In this document: positions 51,501-60,841 of the stretch, piece after piece
Layout: each line of letters starts with the position of its first letter
How positions within the stretch are numbered: the first letter of the stretch is position 1
DNA from: Toxoplasma gondii ME49
Lineage: Eukaryota; Apicomplexa; Conoidasida; Eucoccidiorida; Sarcocystidae
Direction: 5' to 3'
Assembly (NCBI RefSeq): GCF_000006565.2
Contig: NC_031480.1
Span: 4,844,529-4,908,528, forward strand
Length of the DNA stretch: 64,000 bases
The notes under the pieces: generated by a model
Seen by the model: only the letters and a program-made list of their open reading frames with translations
The model's database searches: none
Told to the model about the DNA's origin: nothing
Made by a program: the position numbers and the translations under genes

Positions 51501-54500
51501 ACCAACAGTCTAACTCGTGGTATACACTCCCTACAAGAAAGTAGTATGTTGCGACAAAACGTGAAAGAACGCTTTTCGTGTATCCCTCCTGCTTGTCTTG
51601 CCGCGCAAGGTTCTGATCTTCCTGGGCGCGAAAATCAACTACGGTGGTCGAGTGACGGACGATCATGACAAGCTCCTGATCGAGTGCATTCTGCAATCGT
51701 ACGTGAATGAACATCTTATTGAGGAGGTAAGAGCGGCGGGAGATGCCGAGAAAGAATAATCATACGCATGCATTCCTCTCAACCGGTCACCAGCAGAACA
51801 CTCCCGGGACTTAAATTTCGACGAGAGAGACAGCAGTGGCGCACGCCCAAGAGGAGCAGCTCTGGCATAGAAGAGCCACTTGTGAAAGGTTTTCGGCCGG
51901 CACAGAGAGAGTCACGTGTGGGGTTGTTGCCTTCGAAAAGCCTACGAACGCGTTCAGAAACGGCGCTGGTTCTCTCGCTCTTGCGAGATGCATTCTCTTG
52001 CTCAAAGGGTTGTGTCTATTTATCGTACGCAGGGATCGGCGTACAAATTCTCCTCTTCCGGTCTCTACTATTGCCCAGACGCAACCGACCAGGCTGGCTT
52101 TGTAAAATACATTCAAAGCCTGCCTATGAATCCGAATCCCGAGGCGTTCGGTCTGCATGAAAATGCTAACATCAACTTCGCACAGATCGAAGGCATGGTA
52201 ATTGCAGACCTGTTCGTATTCGAGTTATGAAGAAAATACGGGTTCTAATGTCCGCATCTGCGTGGCAGAAAAAGCAGTGTAGCCTAGCAGTTGCGAACTC
52301 TGGTCCTGGGATTCGAGCAGACTTGACTCAGACAGTTCTCAGTTGCGACGCCCTCACAGTTCAGGTGAACAGGTGGGATATGACTAGCACCATCGGGATA
52401 ACAGCGGTGTGTCAGTCTAAGAGGCAGCCGCAACTGTTGTCCAGCTCGATTGTACCGCATGTGATGCCTTGCGATATCTATATCTATCTATCTATATATA
52501 TATATATAGGTGATCTGTAATCTACACGGTGATCCGTACCCAGAGAGTGGTAAAGCAGAAGCGCAGCTATAAATAAGCTACAGCTGTGCAACGGGACTTC
52601 GACATCCTTTCTGTGGACTTCGCCAACGTCGAAGTTTGAGACTGAAGCATCTGTGGACAGGATAGCTAGTGTTGGAAGTTATTTTACGGAGGAAATTCTC
52701 TGTTGTGATTCTCAGAATCTGTTGAACTCGATTCTTTCCATGGCACCGCGGAGTTCAGGGGGAGGCGGTAAAACGCGTGAACAAGTCGTCGAAGAAACCG
52801 CCAGTCAGATTCTCGAGAAACTTGTAGACGATTTCAACATCGAGGAAATTCAAAAAAAATATCCGACACGCTACGAAGAATCCATGAACACTGTCCTGAC
52901 GCAGGACGCCATCAGGTTCGCGGGGCTCAGCAGCCTTTATAAAAGCGTTTGTGTACCATTCTCCATAAAACGCTTGACTTCCATCATCTCCATTTCCTGG
53001 AAACGTGCACTTGCACTTTTCCCCTCTGAATCGACGATGACTCTGCGTGCATGCTGAGTGCTGAGTAGTCCGCTGCTCTCGGCTGACTAGGCAAGGTAGA
53101 TACTTCGGTGAAGGTCGAGGGCGACCGACAGGAACTGCCGAACTCATGCCACGAAGAGCGTCGAAACAACAGAAAAGCTATTATGCTCCAACGAAGAGAA
53201 GTATGATGTGCAGTTCAGCATTCTGCTCGCGCACATGCTTGTAGAGACGTTGAGGACGTGCTCGTACATTTACATCTCCAAATGTTCGGATTTTAGAACA
53301 GGTCAACAAGAGCGTCTTCGCGTGACCCTAAAATACCAAAGCTGGGAAACTCTCGAATCTAGTCCTGACTGAAGTGAAATCAAAAATCCGAATGAAACAC
53401 TATATCCCAGTCTGAGACGGGTGTCCATCGATTCTTGTGACCGTGTAGATACAACGGTTTGCTTCGGGTCATGAAGAAGTCTATCGTACAGCTGCGAATG
53501 GCGCTTAAAGGACGAATTGTGATGACGGAAGAACTGGACAAAGTCGCCGACGCACTATTTGACAACCAGGTAAAAATGTATAGGATGGCTGAAGAGTCAC
53601 ACGGCAAGCGGTGAGAGAAGCAAGAACTATCCACACAACATCTTAAACAGCACGTCCAACATGCTTTAGTAGTCTCGCTGTCCATTCGAATTTACTTAAT
53701 GGGCATGCTGGAGTCTCAGTTCCTGCGGGACATGTGTTGTGTCTGCATGTGGTTGCTATACAGACATCCCATGAAATTAATGTACTATCTGTACAGAAAT
53801 AGCATACGGGTGACAGCGCGATGAGCGGCCAGCAGTTGAAACTTTGCGTATTACAGTCGTTGAGAAGGTTATAGGATGATGTGGCTCCGTTTTCTGGTGC
53901 GATACCTGTCACAAAAACGCTGCAGTTTCTCGAGGCTATGGTCGCCGTGTTCTCTGCTTTCTGGACACCAGGTTCCGAAGCTGTGGGCAGACAAAGGATT
54001 TTTGTCTATGAAGCCGCTAAGTTCCTGGACAAAGGATCTTCACTGTCGCATTTCCTTCATACAAGACTGGATTGATAATGGTATTCCCGTCTGTTTCTGG
54101 ATGTCCGGACTCTTCTTTCCTCAAGTAAGACTATATTTGGTGCTTCGCTGTCTCTCTACGGTTCTCTTAGCTGAGGCCGCGCTACAGGAAACCGAATTGC
54201 GAAGTATTGCTTTCCGGTTGCGGGTACGAGGGAACGGCCCTTGCACACGGTAGACTAGCGCATACTTTCTTTGACTTATTCTGGATTCATCCATACTTCG
54301 GTGGAGAACCTGGACTAGTGTCTGCTTCCCAGATTTCAGCATCAGCTTTACACTTCCCGATTTAATCTTGCATCTTTTTTCATGCAACATGCTCCCGTTC
54401 GAACATGCTCAGATCTTGAGTGGTTCTCTATTCTCCAAATCGCAGGCCTTCCTAACTGGTGTATTGCAAAATTATGCAAGGAAGCACAGGATCGCTGTGG

Positions 54501-55202
54501 ATGGCCTCGTGTTTGACTACAAGCTGATGGACGACTTAGATCCCGCAGCAGTGAAGGAGCACCCTCATGAAGGCTGTTACGTGCACGGCATTTTCCTAGA
54601 AGGCAGCCGATGGGACAGAGAGCAACATCTCCTGGTGCGTCCACCCACGTACACCTTCGACCGTGCTCGAAATCGCATGATCGAGCGATCCGACACACCG
54701 AACCTACCCACCGTTCAGCCCCACCACTAAACATGATACTACTTGATAAGTCGTTGCAGCCAATGCGTTGTACTCCCTTATCGAATAAAAGAACACGTGG
54801 CTAAAGAACCTCAAACACTCCAGTTGGCGTGCCATCCTACACCGTTTGAATTCATATTGTCCTGATCCTGACCTGGTGACCCTGTCAAGTAATAATCCTT
54901 TGGTTACCTAGTTTTTCAACGAGTTATTTTGTTTTTGATTTTCCCTCCTGCAGGCTCCATCCAAACCCAAAGTCTTGTTTGAGGAACTGCCAGTGGTGTG
55001 GTTGTTGCCAACACCAGAACGAGCTCCATCTACGACAAGAATGTATAAATGCCCTATTTATAAGGTGCCCAGTCGAAAAGGGACACTGTCAACCACGGGT
55101 CATTCAACGAATTATGTTATCAGTATAGAGCTGCCCACGTCAGATCCTGAGGCGGTCTCAATTAAGGCCGGCGTCGCGGGCTTCTTGTCCTTGCAAGACT
55201 GA
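6132..55202 (+). CDS. DNAH1: Axonemal dynein heavy chain, DNAH1 class (63 exons, about 4138 aa)
   Basis: This is the motor subunit of a single-headed inner-arm dynein, which uses ATP to slide axonemal doublet microtubules. The 63 exons were joined by eye; every phase matches and the coding sum is 12417 nt. Order: tail (about 1-950), linker (about 950-1470), AAA1 with P-loop GPAGTGKT at about 1481, AAA2 GPTGGGKT at about 1767, AAA3 GPTGTGKT at about 2111, AAA4 GVRGSGRQ at about 2457, stalk and microtubule-binding tip (about 2650-3018), AAA5, AAA6 and the C-terminal domain ending at TGA 55200-55202. Length and motifs match the DNAH1 family, including the N-terminal [13 protein letters not shown] segment and KIDDYWES in the stalk region. 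The start ATG 6132 lies in an AACAATGG context. Expression is probably limited to microgametes, the only flagellated coccidian stage (inference). Exon coordinates are given in the following domain entries. Small exons could be missed at the N-terminus. Confidence 0.95.
8178..8273. repeat. (TA)n/TATG microsatellite, dynein intron 4
   Basis: Alternating purine-pyrimidine run of TA with interspersed CATATG, TGCATG and GTATAT units, wholly inside the intron 8102-9205. Confidence 0.85.
10517..10626. repeat. (TA)n microsatellite cluster, dynein intron 7
   Basis: Three TA blocks separated by short ATTTATTTATCTACCTATC-like sequence, inside the intron 10403-11102. Confidence 0.85.
12788..12962. repeat. 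TA/GATA-rich microsatellite, dynein intron 10
   Basis: TA runs with ATAGATATAGATATTTATAGATA units and a second pure TA run near 12929-12950, inside the intron 12466-13080. Confidence 0.85.
13380..13460. repeat. TA tract plus duplicated GCATGCATG unit, dynein intron 11
   Basis: A TA run leads into two identical 28-nt copies at about 13400-13427 and 13432-13459. Each consists of GCATGCATGTATTTATATGT followed by AGATATAT. Another TA-rich patch follows at about 13576-13680 in the same intron. Confidence 0.85.
19390..19570. repeat. (TA)n with (TG)/(CA) core, dynein intron 20
   Basis: Three TA blocks (about 19415-19433, 19450-19472 and 19540-19565) with a palindromic TGTGTGTGCACACACA centre near 19472-19488. 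Confidence 0.85.
20840..21130. repeat. Long TA/TATG/TACA microsatellite, dynein intron 22
   Basis: Nearly 300 nt of TA, TATG, TACA and CATATA units right after exon 22. Both strands give spurious Tyr-Ile-rich frames here. Confidence 0.9.
24663..27056 (+). other. DNAH1: Dynein AAA1 catalytic module (exons 27-29)
   Basis: Exons 24663-24859, 25357-25569 and the first part of 26508-27056. Walker A is [10 protein letters not shown] (residues about 1481-1490) and Walker B is CCFDEFNRI. The sensor-I region [17 protein letters not shown] and the [11 protein letters not shown] arginine-finger segment are intact. AAA1 is the main ATP hydrolysis site in all dyneins, and every key residue I can check is present, so this motor should be active. 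Confidence 0.97.
26024..26232. repeat. Higher-order TA/ACATTCATA repeat, dynein intron 28
   Basis: TA runs are punctuated by repeated ACATTCATATA units and by at least two copies of TTCATATACATATATATACA. A second TA patch lies at about 26295-26398 in the same intron (25570-26507). Confidence 0.9.
26508..28402 (+). other. DNAH1: Dynein AAA2 module (exons 29-31)
   Basis: Exons 26508-27056, 27247-27525 and 28003-28402; residues about 1613-2021. The AAA2 P-loop [10 protein letters not shown] is followed by [15 protein letters not shown], the Walker B-like [17 protein letters not shown], and [17 protein letters not shown]2 binds nucleotide structurally in dyneins. The stretch [10 protein letters not shown] ends exon 31, whose donor at 28403 precedes a short intron with no in-frame stop. 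Confidence 0.95.
28403..28633 (+). other. Stop-free, frame-preserving dynein intron
   Basis: Between exons 31 and 32 the 231-nt intron (GTAAGG...GCAG) is a multiple of three and contains no stop in the frame of the flanking exons. Retention would insert 77 Leu/Ser-rich residues at the end of AAA2. Splicing gives the family-like SLTWSVG followed by RRAKFSAWL. Confidence 0.75.
29860..30603 (+). other. Stop-free, frame-preserving dynein intron
   Basis: Between exons 33 and 34 the 744-nt intron (GTACGT...CCAG) is a multiple of three and has no stop codon in the frame of the flanking exons. Retention would insert 248 mostly Ser/Leu/Phe residues into AAA3. Its first 300 nt are almost pure pyrimidine on the plus strand. 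Confidence 0.75.
31030..31258. repeat. TA/TATG/ATAAATATG microsatellite, dynein intron 34
   Basis: About 230 nt of TA runs with repeated GTATATAAATATGTATATAT units, inside the intron 30836-31355. Confidence 0.9.
31906..35161 (+). other. DNAH1: Dynein AAA4 module (exons 36-39)
   Basis: Exons 31906-32103, 32445-32700, 34087-34291 and 34978-35161; residues about 2335-2615. The P-loop reads GVRGSGRQS, with Arg for the usual Lys. That is common in axonemal inner-arm dyneins, whose usual form is GVGGSGRQS or close. The Gly-to-Arg change at the third position is less usual. The Walker B-like [18 protein letters not shown] and the [18 protein letters not shown] segment follow. The intron between exons 37 and 38 uses a GC donor. 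Confidence 0.93.
32701..34086 (+). other. GC-AG intron in the dynein gene
   Basis: Exon 37 ends AAAG at 32700 and the intron begins GCAAGT rather than GTAAGT; the acceptor is TCCCAG before 34087. The GC donor fits the strong AG|GCAAGT form seen in minor GC-AG introns. The join restores phase (G plus GATATGG) and the family sequence [15 protein letters not shown]. No GT donor nearby keeps the frame. At 1386 nt this is among the longest introns of the gene. Confidence 0.8.
36517..36588. repeat. Compound (TA)n-(GA)n microsatellite, dynein intron 40
   Basis: A pure TA tract of about 35 nt switches directly to a pure GA tract of about 30 nt near 36556. Confidence 0.9.
38995..39170. repeat. TA/TATAAA-rich microsatellite, dynein intron 42
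   Basis: TA runs with ACATATAAATATATA and TTTATATTTTTATATATTTA units, inside the intron 38294-39268. Similar smaller tracts occur in introns at about 9540-9570, 14718-14760, 15640-15690, 20155-20210, 24444-24475, 25700-25750, 27705-27735, 29455-29490, 40735-40830, 44110-44220, 44918-44940, 48980-49010 and 52480-52510. Confidence 0.85.
41348..43617 (+). other. DNAH1: Dynein AAA5 module (exons 45-48)
   Basis: Exons 41348-41494, 41993-42111, 42716-42920 and 43474-43617; residues about 3019-3223. Family blocks are [52 protein letters not shown] (joined across exons 46 and 47) and [18 protein letters not shown]. No P-loop is present, as is normal for AAA5, which is a structural module. Confidence 0.94.
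44555..49214 (+). other. DNAH1: Dynein AAA6 region (exons 49-54)
   Basis: Exons 44555-44828, 45691-45823, 46365-46499, 47241-47510, 48120-48366 and 49055-49214; residues about 3224-3630. Exon 49 is strongly helical ([20 protein letters not shown]), and exon 50 holds [16 protein letters not shown]. Exon 53 carries [20 protein letters not shown]. Exon 54 carries [14 protein letters not shown] and [13 protein letters not shown], the typical end of AAA6. Confidence 0.94.
50138..55202 (+). other. DNAH1: Dynein C-terminal domain (exons 55-63)
   Basis: Exons 50138-50348, 51164-51286, 51610-51726, 52033-52197, 52716-52915, 53449-53569, 53972-54124, 54446-54634 and 54954-55202; residues about 3631-4138. 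It begins with [20 protein letters not shown] and includes [101 protein letters not shown] and [20 protein letters not shown], then ends at TGA. All are standard features of the dynein C-terminal region, so the 3' end is complete. Confidence 0.95.
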
Positions 55203-57115
55203 TTGTTCCGACCACCTTTCCCAGGCAAGGCATTGTGCCAGTGATGTTACCGACTCCTTTCTTGTCCTCTCTCTCAACTTGCCCCTCTTTGCAAAGAATT
55301 TTCTTCTGTCAGCTTAAAATAGAGAAGTCTTGTCCACTCTGTTCACGTCACACTAGCTGCGGGCCGTCTCCGAGATCTGTGTACGCGACGGCAGATAGCC
55401 TGTCCACCCTCAGTACGCGGCATACAGCCGCCCTATTAGAGATAAATTAAAGGCGAGCCCTATTCTGGGCGGCACGAAGTATACAATGTGGGGGTAGAAA
55501 AGATTCACTCGGTGAATAAACAACTAACACAAGTGTTCACAGTTCCCTTCTGCAGTGCGACAGCGAAGGCCCACAGGCCATACACACCCGACGCTAGTAT
55601 CCCTTTAGAGGCAGCTCTGACACGTCTGGAACCAACCAACTCGTGAACATATATGAGGTCCACAAACAGTGCATGCTCCTTACTCCTGATATAATAATTT
55701 CCAGAAAAGCCTACAGTGATATATTCAAGCAGACGCAACACGGAGGGGGGCAGATGGCGGACAGCACCAGATTTTCACGAATCGAAGAATTTCTGGACTG
55801 CTCCTGACTGAAGATACTGGCGAACTGAAAGGGTGTCGACAGACACCATTCGGTAGTGGAGCCTCTTTTGCCCACTCGAGGAAACCATACACATATCACA
55901 GTCTTCGGTCTACCTTGTTCCGCCACTACGACCCAAGAGTCTCACTTTATTTTCTGGATCGCAAATACATGTTTTAATATCAGGACGCACACGTGAACTT
56001 ACATAAACTATGTCTAGAAGAGTCGCATCGCTCCAGTACAGAACAACCGGAATTCGCCCCATCTTCGCTTTGCAGCAGGTGCCCGGGGTAACCGTTTGCT
56101 GCGTGGACGGGTTTTTGCAGCAGAAAAACTGTGAATCGGCTGCTGTTTCTGGCGGAACAAAGTGCGCAGAGATGAGAAATCTGTGACTACTTCTGTCCGC
56201 AACGTGTCGCGACAACTGCACCTGAGAAGGAACACCAAATCGGAATCTGAGCATTCTATCCAAGCACTACACACTTTCTGTCGAAAGGTCGGCGGCATAA
56301 GCCGTTGCCCATGGTGAAAAGCTGCGGTGTGGGCGCAGAAAGTACTTCGCAGACTCGTAGAAAATCCTCCATTTCTGCTAGCTGCGCAGTGCCCTGCCTC
56401 AAATCGTGGGCCCCGTCCAGAGTCGGTTCATGTCGGCTGATTTTCCTTTCTTTCGCGCCACCGGGTTTCTCGCTACGCGGACGAGGTGCGAGGGCTGGGG
56501 TGCCAGGTGAGGGAAATTCTGCCAACAGGGTGCTGGCTCGACAGAGGCTTCGGGTTGCCGACCACTGTTGTCGCGTGATGCCCCCGCTGTTGAGCTGGCG
56601 CGAAGACGGCCACAGGGCGCCGCAGGCTTTGGCGAAATGACGTGGATCTCCTGGTAGGTACTGTTTATTTGTCCTTTCTTCCATTGTTCCCGAGTGACGG
56701 GGAGAAATGGGGCATTCTCGTGTCCAGAAATCCATCCAGGCACTTGCGTAATCTTTCTTTGCAGACCTGGACGTTGTTTGGGCACTGCTTACTCTTTGGA
56801 AGGAGCCTGCGCGCGTGTCGCCTGTGCGAAAAACAGCTCACAGCAGACAGCGCGTGTCCACATCACAAAAGTACAGCGGTTCTGCCGCTCTCTGCCGCCG
56901 CGTGCGCGGTGTATCACTTTGTCGCGAAGCTTCTGAGGTAGAAATTTGTAGGACTTGCATTGTTTTCTCTTTACACTCTGTCTTCTAATTTCTGTGTTCG
57001 AAAACTTTTGTGTTTTCTGTCTTGCCGCACGGCCCCGCTGGTAGAGACCGGGTGGCTTTTTCTGGGCCGCGCCAGCGTTCGCACAGTTCCTCTGCCTTTT
57101 TCAGACGTTTGGAAA
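55203..57115. other. Intergenic between dynein and transporter genes
   Basis: About 1.9 kb containing the dynein 3' untranslated region on the left and the transporter promoter and leader on the right. The transporter frame stays open upstream of its ATG to about 56940 but contains no ATG, so it is read as leader. No conserved protein or RNA is recognised, and the TA microsatellites of the dynein introns are absent. Confidence 0.5.
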
Positions 57116-58391
57116 ATGTCGACTCTTCAGGACATTCGCTTGCCGACCTGGCAGCAAATTCGGCGGTTCGTTCAGGACCCCGAAATCGTCACCGCCGAAG
57201 TCCTTTTTCTCATCCTTACTCTGTCCAATGTCTTCGTCATGTACCGCCTTTTCCTCGATGTGGTCCCCTACCCCGTGTTCGTCACTTGGTGGCAACTGGC
57301 GCAGGGTCTCTTCATGGCCTGGTGTCTTGGTGAAACCGGAAAGGAATTCCCAAAATTTGCGTACTTTCCCCGCGTTGAGTTCGACAAGAAGCTGCTGAAG
57401 AAACTTGTTGTCCCATCCATCGTCAACGCATTTATGCTTGTGCTCGCAAACGTGGTGCTCTACCGCACGAACTGCGTTGCGACGTTGCCGGTTACAGTTT
57501 CTTTTGCAGTCGTCCTTCACCACGTCACCCGTTTCATTGGGTGCGGCGAAGAGTACATGCCCATGAGGTGGCAAGCCGTTGGCCTGCTCATGCTCGCCTT
57601 CGTCCTCGGCTGCACCGACTCGATGACTGTCGGCGCCCAGGTCCTCCCATGGGCAGTGCTGTACTCCATCTTCTCCGCAGCCTTCCGTGCTGCCTACCTG
57701 CAAAAAGTGATGCACGAAGTCGACGGCCGCGGGAACCTCCTGTACAACCACCAGCACATCATCGGTGTCGCCCTGTTGCCCATCCTCTGCCTCGTGTGCG
57801 GAGAATCCCGAGTCATCACCAGCATGCCGATGAACTTCACTCTGCTGCACACTTGGCAAGTGTGGGGCTGCTTGGTCACCGTCGGCGCTCTTCCGTTTTT
57901 GAAGAACATCGTTTCTAACCGCCTTATCCGCCGTACCGGCCAAGCCCCGTGGAGATTCCTCGAGATCGTGTCCATCGCCCTGGTCTTCCTCATCGGTCTC
58001 GGCTTCGGCGTTCCCGGCTGGCAAGGATTCATCTGCATCCTCCTTGTCTTGGCAGGACGTACCTTCTGCGCGTACGATGTTATCATGAACGCTGCTGATG
58101 TCGAAGCTGCCCGCGAGACTCGAGGCGGCAGCCGCGCACCTCAGGAGCTGGGCGATGCTAACGAGCTGGAGACGGGCTCTCAGTCCTCTCAGAAGCCCTT
58201 CCTGCAAGCAATCCAGGAAGATGGCGGCGAGGTAAGACACGTGGTCCCAGTCATCTTCTTGACACACTGAAAAGACAGCTTGGTTGCAAGACGCTTTGGT
58301 GGTATACTGGCTGTCATGTTTCCTGGCTGTGTCTATGGTTTTGTTGCAGAACTACGCCGACGTTTGTGACGACGAAGCCCATTCGAGCTAA
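57116..58391 (+). CDS. Nucleotide-sugar transporter, TPT/SLC35C-like (possible GDP-fucose transporter)
   Basis: Two exons, 57116-58231 and 58350-58391 (GTAAGA donor, TTGTTGCAG acceptor), encode 385 residues. About ten hydrophobic segments lie between residues 27 and 330, with a hydrophilic C-terminal tail of about 55 residues, the size and topology of drug/metabolite transporters. VVPYPVFVTWWQ, CVATLPVTVSFAVVLHHV and YLQKVMHEVDGRGNLLYNHQ resemble the SLC35C group (TPT family), in which a KV-x-DG motif and the following YN segment are typical. The expected role is antiport of a GDP-sugar, perhaps GDP-fucose, into Golgi or ER lumen, feeding protein fucosylation there; substrate is inferred. The start ATG sits in GGAAAATGTC, an A-rich context usual in Toxoplasma. 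An apicoplast phosphate translocator is the main alternative but fits less well. Confidence 0.88.
58232..58349 (+). other. Intron of the transporter gene
   Basis: 118 nt, GTAAGA to TTGCAG. Splicing joins EDGGE to NYADVCDDEAHSS and stop. Retention would give a different 12-residue end (VRHVVPVIFLTH). Confidence 0.85.
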
Positions 58392-60841
58392 GCACTTCTC
58401 CGAGCTGATGCGTTATGTACTTTAAGGACCTGAGACTCGACGCCAATACTTCGGCCTTCTTTTTCCTGACTCAGACTGTGTTGTACATTGGCGACGCAAC
58501 CTACATGTATTTTGATTAGCGATGCTGTCAGAATTGGTTCCGCGTTGTGGTTGGAGATGGGCACTGATCCGATGGGTTGTGAAACTGGAACGAGCGACTT
58601 CTTATGTTTGAACACGCACGGATGCGGTTATTTTCCTCCATGAGTGTCTCTGTCCCGGTGTATACCGGCTGAGACGTAAGACAGTCTGCAGCTCGCAACT
58701 TCCTGTGGTCCAGTAAAATGTCTTTCGGGGAGATGTCATGTCCCAGTGATGTCGATATAGTCTTTGACGTTTCTTTGTTTTTGTGGGAGGGACAGAAACT
58801 GGTGTGGTGACTCTGTCACTTGCGCCAGATAAACTGTATGACCCACCTGATTCTCCACTCCTTACGCTTCAACCAGCTGCAGCCCGTTATCTAGTGCGCG
58901 TTACTTGGCTAGTTTCTGCTACACATTTCGTGTAGGTCCAAACCACATCTTCCTACAAGAGATCAGGTGGAGACGGGCAGTTATCCGTAAGCTTGACAGA
59001 TTGCACTTGGAAATACAGTGGTTGAGCAATGTATGTTGCAGGCAGTGTGTCTTATTATGGGTTAGAGACCAGTAGCAAACCTTGTACAAAGACTTTCATA
59101 CAGTAGAACGGTTGTCGCTTGTTTCTAGTTCTTCACTGGCTTACGAGAGAAGTATAAAGAGCCAGTCAGTAACCGGGTATATTTGTTACACACTTTCTCC
59201 GTTGCGCAGTGGTAGACGACGCTCTGTCACGTAACGCGGTTGAATGCGAACCAAAACCACCCGAATATCAGCGGACAGCGCTTGACTGATGCAAGATGAC
59301 CCCTAATAGCATCTTGGTAAAACTATATCGTTAAACTCTTGGCGAATGAAGTGATGCACGACAGAGGAAAGACAAGCAGCGGTGCTGTTAGTCAGTACTG
59401 CGTAAGATGCAACCGAACTCACGGTTCCGGTCGTTCTCTATCAATGGCCACTCCTTTGCCACAAACCTACCACCAACGGGGACAGGAAATACAGGAGCCG
59501 TTCCTCCTGTGACACTGAGGTTCTCGAATTACCACAGGGGAACTGCGAACCTACTGGTCGCGTAGAGAGTGAGACCGCTTCACTTTTCGGATGTTGCTTT
59601 TAGTGTACGTACTGCGTCTTGCGCGTGTGAAACCTGTCTCTGCGGTTGTACACTGCGTGTCAGTTCAATTCGACTTTGCTGTTTTCAACCGTACGATGGA
59701 ATGGAAACTTGAATATCTGCCTCCACAAAAGGATTGTACAAGTAGTGTAACTCGCGAGTCATCCTCTAATTAGTTTTAGCCAATTGAATCAACCGGGTTG
59801 GATCACGGAGAAAAAAATGGACCGGGAGGAAGTAAGCAGACAGCAACACGTTCTACTAGCGATTTCACATGACCGAATACTAGGTTCGTATTCTGAAGCG
59901 TAAGCCATCGCACATTCCGTCGCGAACGTCTTCGACAAGTTCCGTGTCCTGATAGAGGAACTTCACACTGTTTCAAAAGTGGCCCTACGAATGTCCTCTC
60001 GTATAAGACAGCTCAAGAAAGCGCTTGAAGACGCAACGTACGTCTTTAATTGACTTCCATGATTTTGAATGGCCAAAACTGAAGACCTATTTGGGTATGC
60101 TCCCCCAAAGCAGAGGGGCCGACGAGGGATGCCTCAGCGGACTTGCACAGTCACGCAAGGAAACGCGACTCTTTGGCGTTTCTCGCACTTGCGTGCACGG
60201 CCCATCCCCTCTACGGGGAAAACACGCTGATCATGCCACTTCGTCGTGCGAAGTGGACTTGCAGCCCGTCCGCAGAGAAGCTACAGCTTCTTTTCACGTG
60301 AGTCAGTGATATGCGATCTGCTTGCGCCTTTCCCATTTGGTGTGCCTCGCCAGGAGATCGGCTGGAATCCATACGCTGCTGACACGTACGTGCATGCACC
60401 TCCACGGAAAGGATCTCAAACACCCCCATCGTGCGAGCAACTTGATTTTCTTTGCCCTGCATGCCGCTGGGCACGCGCCATGTTTACCCAACCTGGAGCA
60501 ATGTACTTGGGTTTTCTCCAGCGGACTGGCCGGTCGACCCCTTACAAAGCGAATAAGAAACACAGCAAGAATGCTGTCAAAACAACCAGCAGGCACGCTC
60601 ACGTGCATTAAACCAACGAACCCTGTTTTCCTGTCGTCGTTCTGCTTGATGACGTCCCTTTGAGGGGAAGTGTGTGTGCGTTTTCCTACTATACATGTTT
60701 CCCAGATGATTCGTCGATATGGGTGTGGGTATTAATGCCATGGGGAGGTCTGTTTGCAGATCAGTTTTTCTTCCACAACAGACAGCCTTGCCTATGCAAT
60801 CGGAAAATAGCTTGAGAAGCTTCACCCTGGTAGTGGACATG
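58392..60841. other. Intergenic between convergent transporter and golgin genes
   Basis: About 2.45 kb holding the 3' untranslated regions of both genes. No coding exon is supported; frames near 60025-60660 are short and lack family features. At 59196-59262 there is a weak tRNA-like patch described in the findings. TA microsatellites are absent. Confidence 0.5.

Noticed and set aside
57101..58267. 388-codon minus-strand frame opposite the transporter
   Set aside because: It is an antisense shadow of a strongly codon-biased gene. The plus strand encodes the clear membrane protein.
57116..58391. Apicoplast phosphate translocator
   Set aside because: The TPT family is right, but the sequence looks closer to SLC35C nucleotide-sugar carriers. 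This is kept as an alternative, not the main call.
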